A stretch of 7,477 nucleotides of DNA from positions 1,830 through 9,306 of the forward strand of contig JAHEKO010000074.1 of assembly GCA_024638355.1 (NCBI GenBank), written 5' to 3'. Shown piece after piece: positions 1-6,257 of this stretch. Both the position numbers and the translations under genes were made by a program. The notes below the pieces were generated by a model. The model searched no databases. It was not told where the DNA came from and was given only the letters and a program-made list of their open reading frames with translations. The first letter of the stretch is position 1. The number at the start of each line of letters is the position of its first letter. This stretch comes from Acidobacteriota bacterium (lineage in GTDB: Bacteria; Acidobacteriota; Thermoanaerobaculia; Multivoradales; JAHEKO01).

Positions 1-2530
1 TGCGGCCGCCCTTCACCTTGACCTCGACCACGCGAAACTCCTCGTCGTCCCCGACCGGGGCGTCGGAGGTGTAGGCGAGCAGGTACTGGCTGCGAAGCTC
101 CAGATCGATCTCGGCGTAGACGCTCCGGAGCTCCTCGGCCTTGTCGATGAAGAAGCTCCGGCCGCCGGTCTCGCGGGCGAGGTTCTTCAGCTTGCCGCGG
201 ACCTCGGTCTGCAGCTTGCCGACGTCCAGACCGACGGTATAGATGACCACACCGCTGCGGCGAGCGTACTCGAGCGCGTCGCGAAACGGATAGAAGCTGC
301 CCGAGTCGTTGCCGTCCGAGAGCAGGATGAGCGCCTTGCGGCCCTCGAGGCCGCGGAAGTAGTAGAGGCTCGAGACCACCGCGTCGTGGAGGGCCGTGTA
401 GCCGATCGAGCGCAGCTCGTCGAGCGCCGCCTCCACCGCTCCGACGTCGTCAGTCGGCGGAATCAGCAGCACCGGCTCCGAGGCGAAGCCCACCGCGAAC
501 GCCTTGTCGCGCGGGGTCAGAACCCTGTCGAGGAACTCGACCGCCGCCCGCTGCGCCTCGGGCAGAAGCATGGCCATCGAGCCCGATGTGTCGATGGTGA
601 TACCGACCGCGAGGGGCAGATTGTCGACCAGCTCGAACTTGGCCAGCTCCTGCGGCCGCCCATCTTCGAAGACGCTGAAGTCCGACCGCTCGAGATCGGG
701 CACCGGCCGCCGGTTGTTGTCGAGGACGGTGGTGAGCAGCTCGACCAGGTTGACCTCGACCTCCTCGAGGTACTGCGGCGAGTTCAGAAAGCGGATGTCC
801 TCGCTGCGGCTGCCGTCGTCGAGAATCGCGGTCACCGCCAGATAGGCGGTCTGCCCGCCCTCGGGCACGTCGATCTCGGCCGTCCACGGAGCCCGGGTCA
901 GCTCGCCGACCAGGGTGTCGTTGAGGCGGAACTCCACCGTCTCGATGCGCCGCTCCTCGGGCACGACGACCTCCGCCCGCGCGGTGACCCTGCCGGTCAG
1001 GCTCTCCCCCGCCGGCGGCTCGGCGATTCTCACCCGGAACGAGCCGCGCGGCTGGTTGATCGCCACCTCGTCCGCGGCCACCAGCTCGCCCTCGGCGTCG
1101 TAGCCCTCGACCCGAATCAGCTGCTCGCGCGGGTAGCGCGCCAACCGCACCTCGGCGGTGAAGGGCGGCTGGCCGCGGGTCAGCTGCACCTCGCCGTCGA
1201 CCTTGAAAACGACCCTCTCGATGCGCTGACCGGTGACCAGAACGTCGGCGCGCCAGAGCCCCAGAACGAGATCGCTGTCGGGGGGCACGAGCAGCAGGCT
1301 GTCGTGGCCGGCGATGCGGCTGAGGGCGAGCTCCTCGCCCATCGTGAGCATGACGTCGTCCGGCACCGGCAGCTCCGCCGCCTGCGCGTCCGGCTCCTCG
1401 GGCACGGTGAACTTGCGACTGAAGTAGAGCTGACCGTCGCCGAGCTCGTCCTCGAGCCGGAAGCGGAGCACGAATTCGCGCTCCGGCCGCAACGCGCGGT
1501 CGAAGGCCAGGGCCAGCGCCACGCCCTCCGGCGGCGGCGCCAGCTTGAAGCGCACCCGAAACTCCTCGAACAGCTGCCCGGCCTGCTCGACGACGCCGAC
1601 CACGACGAGCCGGTACTCGGTTCCCTTCTCGTCGGTATAGCTCTCGAGCTCGGCGTCCGCGGGCAGGGTGATCATCACCCGCGCGAGCATCCGCTGGCGG
1701 ACCGTGCCCGGGAAGGAGAGCGCGATGTCGTCCACCGCGATCTGCGGCGGCAGCTCCTCGAGCGGGGTGGCGGCCGCCTTCAGCGCCCATGCCGCCAGAT
1801 CGGCCGGCGGCTCGCGGAAGACCGCGATCTCTTCGTTGGTCGGCCGCTCCTTGCGGAAGCCTCGCAGCCCGTCGACGCCGGTCGCCTCGTCCACGAGCCG
1901 CACGTCCTTGCAGGCCCGCACGTCGATCCGGCGCTTGAAGTTGATTTCCCCGAGCTGGGTCAGCAGGTAGGCCATCTCCTCGTTGTAGAGGGAACGCTTG
2001 GAGTCGAGCGGGACCCAGAGCCGGTAAGGGCGGTTGGGCCGCGGCTGGTAGAAGACGAGCTGCCGGGTGCCGTAGTGCCAGATCTCGAGCGGGTTGAGCG
2101 TGGCGCCGCACTCGATCTCCTTGCGCAGGCTCGGCCGCCCGTTCAGGAACAGCACGATGGCGCGGTGGTCGAGCAGGGTGAGGAACTCGTGGCGCGCCAG
2201 GGCCTGACGGCGCTGAACGCCGACGCGCAGCTCGTTCTCGGGCGTGGTCGGATCCGGGTCCTGGCCCAGGAACTCCTGGACCCAGGCCCGCCGCGCCTCC
2301 GCGTCGAGCTCGCGCAGGCGGTCGCGCTCGTCGCGGTCGACCAGCGCAATCGCCGAGTCGAACAAGAGCTCTGCCTCGTCGAGCAGGAGCTCGTTCTCGT
2401 CCAGCATGACCCTGGCCTCGTCGGCGCCCGGCTCCCCGGACTCCTCGGAAACGCCGAATCCGGCCGCCGGCAGTAGCAGCGACGCCAACAGACCGAGAAG
2501 GGCGCGGCGTGTTCTGTTCGAGAGTTGCAT
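1..2530 (-). CDS. Secreted GWxTD-like / Ig-like / VWA-domain protein, C-terminus cut by window edge
   Basis: Reading from ATG at 2530, 843 codons stay open to the window edge, so the stop is missing. Residues 1-26 look like a Sec signal peptide: basic NRTRR, a Leu-rich core, then PAAGFG. Residues about 65-180 resemble the GWxTD domain, with DPTTPENELR near 93-102 and PLEIWHYG at 147-154. Residues about 411-494 and 498-582 look like two Ig-like (Big_7-type) repeats. The linker 585-645, with DFSVFEDG and the phrase NLPLAVGITI, is typical of acidobacterial VWFA proteins (TIGR03436). The VWA domain follows, with MIDAS residues D647-S649-S651 (DTSGS), T712 and D739 (LSDG), so metal-dependent ligand binding outside the cytoplasm is likely. 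The partner is unknown. No Shine-Dalgarno precedes the ATG; the start was chosen for the signal peptide. The gene is divergent from the HD gene. Confidence 0.9.
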   Translation of the reverse strand, partial: MQLSNRTRRALLGLLASLLLPAAGFGVSEESGEPGADEARVMLDENELLLDEAELLFDSAIALVDRDERDRLRELDAEARRAWVQEFLGQDPDPTTPENELRVGVQRRQALARHEFLTLLDHRAIVLFLNGRPSLRKEIECGATLNPLEIWHYGTRQLVFYQPRPNRPYRLWVPLDSKRSLYNEEMAYLLTQLGEINFKRRIDVRACKDVRLVDEATGVDGLRGFRKERPTNEEIAVFREPPADLAAWALKAAATPLEELPPQIAVDDIALSFPGTVRQRMLARVMITLPADAELESYTDEKGTEYRLVVVGVVEQAGQLFEEFRVRFKLAPPPEGVALALAFDRALRPEREFVLRFRLEDELGDGQLYFSRKFTVPEEPDAQAAELPVPDDVMLTMGEELALSRIAGHDSLLLVPPDSDLVLGLWRADVLVTGQRIERVVFKVDGEVQLTRGQPPFTAEVRLARYPREQLIRVEGYDAEGELVAADEVAINQPRGSFRVRIAEPPAGESLTGRVTARAEVVVPEERRIETVEFRLNDTLVGELTRAPWTAEIDVPEGGQTAYLAVTAILDDGSRSEDIRFLNSPQYLEEVEVNLVELLTTVLDNNRRPVPDLERSDFSVFEDGRPQELAKFELVDNLPLAVGITIDTSGSMAMLLPEAQRAAVEFLDRVLTPRDKAFAVGFASEPVLLIPPTDDVGAVEAALDELRSIGYTALHDAVVSSLYYFRGLEGRKALILLSDGNDSGSFYPFRDALEYARRSGVVIYTVGLDVGKLQTEVRGKLKNLARETGGRSFFIDKAEELRSVYAEIDLELRSQYLLAYTSDAPVGDDEEFRVVEVKVKGGR

Positions 2531-2582
2531 GTCGGGAGTCTGCGACCGCGGCTGCGCGGCGCGGACTCCTCTCGGCCTGCAA

Positions 2583-2614
2583 TTCGACTGCCAGCCCGCC
2601 TACTGCCGTATAGT
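2583..2614 (+). promoter_or_regulatory. Candidate promoter of the HD-domain gene
   Basis: TATAGT at 2609-2614 matches the sigma-70 type -10 consensus at five of six bases and is the AT-richest spot in the gap between the divergent genes. A TTCGAC at 2583-2588 is the nearest -35-like hexamer, but its 20-bp spacing is long. Transcription from this -10 would begin about 2620-2623, right before the ATG at 2625, giving an almost leaderless mRNA. This fits the absence of a Shine-Dalgarno there. The same AT-rich core reads TACTAT on the minus strand and could also serve the VWA gene. This is inference from the sequence only. Confidence 0.4.
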
Positions 2615-2620
2615 AAGCGG
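2596..2620. repeat. Imperfect inverted repeat over the -10 box, possible operator
   Basis: Bases 2596-2604 pair with 2612-2620 at eight of nine positions, with the single mismatch c2600/a2616 and a 7-base centre. The right arm covers part of the TATAGT box at 2609-2614, so a protein bound here would block the promoter. It lies between two divergent genes, a common place for a shared operator. No regulator gene is nearby to support this. Confidence 0.3.
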
Positions 2621-2624
2621 CGCC

Positions 2625-3644
2625 ATGGCCGCCAAACGCCGTAACGAGCCGATCCACGACTGGCAGGACGGCGATCACGTCGCGGGGTTCGCCCTCCTGA
2701 GTCGCAAGGAGCGGCGCCAGGACCGCAACGGCCGGGAGTTCCTCGACATGGAGCTCACCGACGCCTCGGGCTCGATCACCGCCAAAGCCTGGTCGGATAG
2801 CCAGGCGCTCGACGGCGACTACGATGCCCACGACTTCGTCGCCTTTCGCGGCAGCGTCAAGCTCTATCGCGATCGGCTGCAGGTCAGCGTCACCGACTGC
2901 CGGCGGGTGACCGAGACCGATCGCGAGCACGGATTCGACGAGTCCAACCTCATACCGTCCACGCCCGAGGACATCGGCGAGCTCTGGTCGAGGCTCGAGC
3001 GGATCTACGGCGACGAAGTGCGCGATCCCTTTCTCCATCGCCTGGGTGCCGAGTCGCTGGCGGTCTGGGGAGGAGCGCTCAAGGAGCACCCCGCGGCGAA
3101 GGTCATCCACCACGCCTATCGCGGCGGCCTGCTCGAGCACGTCGTCTCGATGGCCGAGCTCGCCCTGAGCATCGCCGACCGTTATCGCGAGCTGGATCGC
3201 GACCTCCTGCTGCTCGGCGTCCTCTTCCACGATCTCGGCAAGCTCTACGAGATCGGGGCGATGCCGGTCAACGAGTACACCAAGGCCGGCCGGCTGGTCG
3301 GCCACGTCAGCTTCGGCCGCGACATGCTGCGCGAGCGCTGCGCCGCGATCGAGAGCTTTCCCGAGGCGACGCGGCTCCATCTCGAGCACCTGGTGCTCTC
3401 ACATCAGGGCCGGCTCGAGTTCGGCTCGCCGGTGGTGCCGATGACCGCGGAGGCTATCGCTCTCCATTTCATCGACAACCTCGACTCCAAGCTCGCCCAG
3501 CTCCGCGACGCCACCCGCAACGGCGGCAGCGGCTTCCAGTACGTGCGCGGCCTCGATCGCTTCGTCTTCCTCGGCGACGCCGAGGGCTCGGCGGGCGAAG
3601 GCGAGGCCGTGGACGAGCCCGCGCAGGCCCACCTCGAGCTCTAG
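2625..3644 (+). CDS. OB-fold and HD-domain protein, YhaM-type 3'-5' exoribonuclease family
   Basis: The protein has 339 residues, close to Bacillus YhaM (about 314). Residues about 10-95 form an OB-fold nucleic-acid binding domain (the WQDGDHVAGFALLSRKE start and the LTDASGSITAKAWS strand pair). A helical link precedes an HD phosphohydrolase domain at about 155-295. Metal ligands visible are H172 (GLLEH), H202-D203 (FHDLGK), H227 (GHVSF), H260 (LSHQG) and D285/D288 (IDNLDSK). The FHDLGK and LSHQGRLEFGSP stretches are typical of YhaM. The family degrades single-stranded RNA or DNA from the 3' end in the cytoplasm. The tail after 320 is acidic and probably disordered. The frame is open upstream to about 2244, but that part lies antisense in the VWA gene. 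ATG 2625 is preferred because the OB fold starts right after it, although no clear Shine-Dalgarno is present. The exact substrate is inferred. Confidence 0.9.
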   Translation: MAAKRRNEPIHDWQDGDHVAGFALLSRKERRQDRNGREFLDMELTDASGSITAKAWSDSQALDGDYDAHDFVAFRGSVKLYRDRLQVSVTDCRRVTETDREHGFDESNLIPSTPEDIGELWSRLERIYGDEVRDPFLHRLGAESLAVWGGALKEHPAAKVIHHAYRGGLLEHVVSMAELALSIADRYRELDRDLLLLGVLFHDLGKLYEIGAMPVNEYTKAGRLVGHVSFGRDMLRERCAAIESFPEATRLHLEHLVLSHQGRLEFGSPVVPMTAEAIALHFIDNLDSKLAQLRDATRNGGSGFQYVRGLDRFVFLGDAEGSAGEGEAVDEPAQAHLEL

Positions 3645-3654
3645 CCTCGCCCTT

Positions 3655-3683
3655 TCCGCCGGCTTTCGCCGTGAGGCGGCGGA
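3655..3683 (+). terminator. Weak hairpin after the HD-domain gene
   Basis: A 7-bp stem (TCCGCCG at 3655-3661 with CGGCGGA at 3677-3683) encloses a 15-base loop, starting 10 bases after the stop codon. There is no T-run after it, so it is not a standard intrinsic terminator. It may simply protect the mRNA 3' end, or be chance in GC-rich DNA. Confidence 0.2.
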
Positions 3684-3703
3684 TGAGCCCGGCTCGCCGC
3701 AAT

Positions 3704-3717
3704 TGACCCGCGGGTCA
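3704..3717. promoter_or_regulatory. 14-bp perfect palindrome upstream of mvaS, candidate operator
   Basis: TGACCCGCGGGTCA is its own reverse complement. It sits about 34 bp before the predicted -10 of mvaS, in the -50 to -65 area where activators or repressors often bind. It shares the half-site GACCC/GGGTC with a second palindrome at 3799-3810. Palindromes of this kind are typical of dimeric regulators such as the TetR family, but the binding protein is not identifiable from here. Confidence 0.4.
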
Positions 3718-3747
3718 GTCGCTCCACAGGGCGCCGCGCCGCTCCTG

Positions 3748-3756
3748 TGCTACCAT
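3748..3756 (+). promoter_or_regulatory. Candidate extended -10 promoter of mvaS
   Basis: TGCTACCAT at 3748-3756 fits an extended -10 (TGn followed by a TATAAT-like hexamer, here TACCAT). There is no good -35 hexamer at normal spacing, which extended -10 promoters can tolerate. Transcription would start near 3763, leaving an untranslated leader of about 65 bases before the ATG at 3828. Confidence 0.35.
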
Positions 3757-3782
3757 CCGCCGCTTACATCACCGCAGGAAAC

Positions 3783-3803
3783 GGTCGGGGCCGCAAGGCG
3801 ACC
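3783..3803 (+). other. Leader RNA hairpin with GNRA tetraloop before mvaS
   Basis: In the mRNA leader, GGTC (3783-3786) pairs with GACC (3800-3803) and GCC (3790-3792) pairs with GGC (3797-3799). These close a GCAA tetraloop (3793-3796), with a three-G bulge at 3787-3789. Competing folds exist: CGAC (3799-3802) can pair instead with GTCG (3807-3810), and GGCG (3797-3800) with CGCC (3813-3816), just before the Shine-Dalgarno. I compared it by eye with the c-di-GMP-I (GEMM) riboswitch and found no convincing match. Confidence 0.25.
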
Positions 3804-3810
3804 CGGGTCG
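3799..3810. promoter_or_regulatory. Second palindrome with the GACCC/GGGTC half-site
   Basis: CGACCCGGGTCG is a perfect 12-bp palindrome in the mvaS leader, 17 bp before the start codon. It has the same half-site as the palindrome at 3704-3717 but without the central GC. The two centres are 94 bp apart, close to nine helical turns, with the predicted promoter between them. This arrangement would suit looping or roadblock repression. The same bases also take part in the RNA hairpin described for this leader, so the signal could be either DNA or RNA. Confidence 0.35.
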
Positions 3811-3816
3811 AACGCC

Positions 3817-3823
3817 GAGGAGA
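3817..3823 (+). promoter_or_regulatory. Ribosome binding site of mvaS
   Basis: GAGGAGA ends 4 bases before ATG 3828. It is the strongest Shine-Dalgarno seen for a plus-strand gene here. It decides the start, because the frame is also open upstream to a GTG at 3747 that overlaps the predicted promoter and lacks such a site. Confidence 0.8.
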
Positions 3824-3827
3824 AAAC

Positions 3828-4934
3828 ATGAGCGCACACGCGATGGCAGCCAGCCCGACTGGAATCGCATCGATCGGTCTGCACTTTCCTTCGCTCTCCA
3901 TGGCCGTCGAGGAGCTCGCGCAGCTGCGCGGCCAGGACCCCGACAAGTACACCATCGGCCTCGGCTGCGAAGAGATGTCGATCTGCCCGCCCGACACCAG
4001 CGTCGTCGAGCTGGCCACCGAGGCGGCCCGGCGGGCGCTCGACCGTTGGGGGGGCTCGGCCGATCGCATCGGCATGATCGCCGTCGGCACCGAGACCGCG
4101 GTCGACATGAGCCGGCCGCTCAGCGCCTGGGTGGCCGACCACCTCGGACTGAAGGGCGCCATTCGCTCGTACGAGGTCAAGCACGCCTGCTACGGCGGCA
4201 CCCTCGCCGTGCGCCAGGCGGCCGAATGGCGCATGTCGGGCGCCGCCGGCGACCAGGCGGCCCTCGTGGTCGCGGCCGACGTGGCGATGTACGAAGAGGG
4301 CGATCCAGGTGAGCCCACGCAGGGGGCCGGCGGCGTCGCGATGTTGATCGACGAGCCGCGGATCGCCCGCATCGAGCCGATCTCCTACCCGTGGAGCGAG
4401 CCCCATTTCGACTTCTGGCGGCCGGTGGGCGAGAGCTACCCACGAGTCGACGGCCAGCTCTCCCTCGACTGCTACAAGCGGGCGGCGGAGAACTGCTTCA
4501 AGGCGATGATCGGCAAGCGCGATCCGGAAGCGGTGCTGCACGAGCTGGCAGCGATCTGCTTCCACGTGCCGTTCCCCAAGATGGTGCGCAAGGCGTTCTA
4601 CCGGGTCGGCGAGTTCCTCGACCTCAACGCCGAGCGCATCGACGGCTTCTTCCAGGAGAAGATCTACCCCACCATGCTCTGGAATCGCCTGTGCGGCAAC
4701 GCCTACACGGCCTCGCTGTGGATCTCGGTCGCCCAGGCCCTGAAGGGACTCGCCGCCGGCGAGCGGGTGGCCGCGTTCTCCTACGGCTCGGGATTCGGCG
4801 CCGAGCTGATGATGCTCGAGGCCGGGCCCGAGGCGGCGGCGGGAGCCTGGGAGCAGGACGTCGCGCGCGACCTCGCCGGCCGCGAGCGGATCGACGCCAA
4901 GGGCTACAGCGAGCTGCGCGGAGCGAAGAGCTAG
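3828..4934 (+). CDS. mvaS: Hydroxymethylglutaryl-CoA synthase
   Basis: This 368-residue thiolase-fold enzyme condenses acetyl-CoA with acetoacetyl-CoA to give HMG-CoA, the first committed step of the mevalonate route to isoprenoids, in the cytoplasm. The catalytic residues align with the Staphylococcus aureus enzyme (E79, C111, H233). They are E89 in VGTETAVD, the acyl-binding nucleophile C121 in EVKHACYGGT, and H246 in CFHVPFPKM. Other signatures are GEPTQGAGGVAML (161-173), DFWRPVGESYPRVDG (195-209), GNAYTASLWIS (290-300) and FSYGSGFGAE (317-326). The length is slightly under the S. aureus protein (388). Start ATG 3828 has a strong Shine-Dalgarno; a second ATG at 3843 has none. No HMG-CoA reductase or mevalonate kinases lie in the window. 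HMG synthases of polyketide beta-branching are an alternative, but no PKS or acyl carrier gene is seen, so mevalonate synthesis is favoured. Confidence 0.95.
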   Translation: MSAHAMAASPTGIASIGLHFPSLSMAVEELAQLRGQDPDKYTIGLGCEEMSICPPDTSVVELATEAARRALDRWGGSADRIGMIAVGTETAVDMSRPLSAWVADHLGLKGAIRSYEVKHACYGGTLAVRQAAEWRMSGAAGDQAALVVAADVAMYEEGDPGEPTQGAGGVAMLIDEPRIARIEPISYPWSEPHFDFWRPVGESYPRVDGQLSLDCYKRAAENCFKAMIGKRDPEAVLHELAAICFHVPFPKMVRKAFYRVGEFLDLNAERIDGFFQEKIYPTMLWNRLCGNAYTASLWISVAQALKGLAAGERVAAFSYGSGFGAELMMLEAGPEAAAGAWEQDVARDLAGRERIDAKGYSELRGAKS

Positions 4935-4937
4935 CGG

Positions 4938-6257
4938 CTAGTCGGCCAGATAGCGGAGCATAGCCTCGAGCGCGCGGCGGTCGAGGATCATTGCGAAGTG
5001 GTCGCCGCGGAGGTGGAGCGGCGGCGCCGCCAGGGCGTCGAGCTCCTGCGGCGACAGCCAGCGCTGGCTGGCGACGGTCGCGTGGCCGTCGCCCCCGGAG
5101 GTGACAGCGGCGTGCAGCTCGTCCATTCCGCGGAGCTCCCTGTCGCCGGTGAAGAGGAGCCGCCGCTCGCCGTTCGGACCGGCGAAGAGAACCGCCCGAT
5201 CCGGCGTCTCGTCATCGACGTTCTGGATCGAGTAGTAGCGGCTGGCGAAGCCCTCGGCATCGCGCCGCAGAACGCCGTGCAACCGGCGCCCGAGCTCTAG
5301 AAAGGTCTCGGCCGCGGCGCGCCGCACGGCATCGTCGCCGAACGGCCCTTCGCTCGAGCTCCGTTCCAGCCTCGAGCGGCTCTCGTCGCTGAAGATCGAG
5401 AGCCGATTGTCGACCCAGACGTCGGCCGCGAAGATGTCGAGGTCCAGCGGCTCGCCGTCGCCGTCGACGAAGGCGGCGTCGCGGTAGACCGGGAGATCCT
5501 GAAAGAGCGCCGGGAAGGTGAACAGCACCTCCGGCCGTATCTTGCGCCCGAGCCAGGAGACGTAGCGTCGGCCGCGATGGAGCTCGCGAACGATGCGCGT
5601 GGCGCCGCCGTTGGCCGTGCCCACCAGGATGACCTTGGCGACGCGCAGGGTCGGCGCGGGCCCCGCCGTCCCTGCCTCGGCCGCCGCCAGCGGCGCGCCG
5701 CCGTACTTGGCGACGTAGCGGCAGATCTGGCCCCCGGCGCTCTGACAGATCAGGTCGACCTCGAGCCGCTCCTGTCCACGCGCCCGCCGCACGCCTTCGA
5801 GCCGCTCGACCAGCCGCGTCGCCGCCGCGGTCAGATCGTCCCGCCAGTCGTAGGCGAAGAGGAAGAAGTCGTCCGTCGGATCGGGCCTCTCCAGCGCGCC
5901 CCGGCGATAGCCGTTGGCCTCCATCATGCGGGCGATCGGGCCGTAGATCGGCTTGCGCACCAGGCCGCCGAAGAGACGGATCTGCTCGATGACGGCGAAG
6001 GCCTCGACGCCCGAGTCGGCGCCCGGAGGCAGGGAGAGCGGCCGCGCCAGGGAGTGGCCGCCGTCGCGGGGACCGAGGAGATCGGCGCCCCGCCCCCAGA
6101 TCACCCGACCCGTCTCCGCGTCTCGCAGCATGGCCCCGGTGACTCCGGGCACCAGAACCACCGGGCGGCGCGACTCGCTCTCCGCCAACGGCGCCAGCAC
6201 CGGCGGCGGCGCCGCCGAGCAGCCCAGCAGCAGCAGGGCGAGGAGGAGCGGGATCAC
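4938..6257 (-). CDS. LCAT-family lipase/acyltransferase, predicted lipoprotein
   Basis: This is an alpha/beta hydrolase of the lecithin:cholesterol acyltransferase type (PF02450), expected to cleave or transfer acyl chains of phospholipids or other esters. From the GTG start it has 439 residues. A lipobox LLGC puts a lipidated Cys at 13, so it should be anchored in the envelope. The family signs are VVLVPGVTG (oxyanion loop, 33-41), FAYDWRDD (134-141), nucleophile S173 in ICQSAGG, D390 in GGDGHATV and H420 in RGDHFAMI. The nucleophile elbow has Cys-Gln-Ser instead of the common Gly-His-Ser. Start GTG 6257 overlaps the stop of the DUF420 gene (GTGA), suggesting translational coupling. It leaves a signal peptide with no basic residue. 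An upstream GTG at 6335 would add a basic region but lies deep in the DUF420 gene. Specific substrate unknown. Confidence 0.85.
   Translation of the reverse strand: MIPLLLALLLLGCSAAPPPVLAPLAESESRRPVVLVPGVTGAMLRDAETGRVIWGRGADLLGPRDGGHSLARPLSLPPGADSGVEAFAVIEQIRLFGGLVRKPIYGPIARMMEANGYRRGALERPDPTDDFFLFAYDWRDDLTAAATRLVERLEGVRRARGQERLEVDLICQSAGGQICRYVAKYGGAPLAAAEAGTAGPAPTLRVAKVILVGTANGGATRIVRELHRGRRYVSWLGRKIRPEVLFTFPALFQDLPVYRDAAFVDGDGEPLDLDIFAADVWVDNRLSIFSDESRSRLERSSSEGPFGDDAVRRAAAETFLELGRRLHGVLRRDAEGFASRYYSIQNVDDETPDRAVLFAGPNGERRLLFTGDRELRGMDELHAAVTSGGDGHATVASQRWLSPQELDALAAPPLHLRGDHFAMILDRRALEAMLRYLAD

Noticed and set aside
386..2476. A 696-codon open frame on the plus strand
   Set aside because: It is antisense to the VWA gene, which has a signal peptide, recognisable domains and MIDAS residues. 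The translation here is rich in Arg, Leu, Glu and His without any family motif, as expected of a GC-rich shadow frame.
2244..2624. Longer N-terminus for the HD-domain protein from about 2244
   Set aside because: The frame is open, but the added residues are Ser/Arg-rich antisense sequence of the VWA gene. The OB fold begins right after ATG 2625.
450..3389. A 979-codon open frame on the minus strand spanning the VWA and HD genes
   Set aside because: It runs out of frame with the VWA gene and antisense to the HD gene, crosses their divergent promoter, and has low-complexity Arg/Ala/Gly sequence in its second half.
3763..3827. c-di-GMP-I (GEMM) riboswitch before mvaS
   Set aside because: The stretch around 3788-3800 looks a little like the conserved GGACGCAAAGCC, but the second helix and the A-rich junction are missing and the leader is too short.
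3750..4565. Minus-strand open frame of 271 codons over mvaS
   Set aside because: mvaS on the plus strand has a strong ribosome site and full catalytic set. The antisense frame has no recognisable motif and covers the mvaS promoter.
5019..5032. GC-only palindrome near 5020-5031, and a similar one near 6204-6217
   Set aside because: Both are runs of GGC/GCC codons for Ala and Pro in the lipase gene. Simple GC repeats make such palindromes by chance, unlike the mixed-sequence ones before mvaS.
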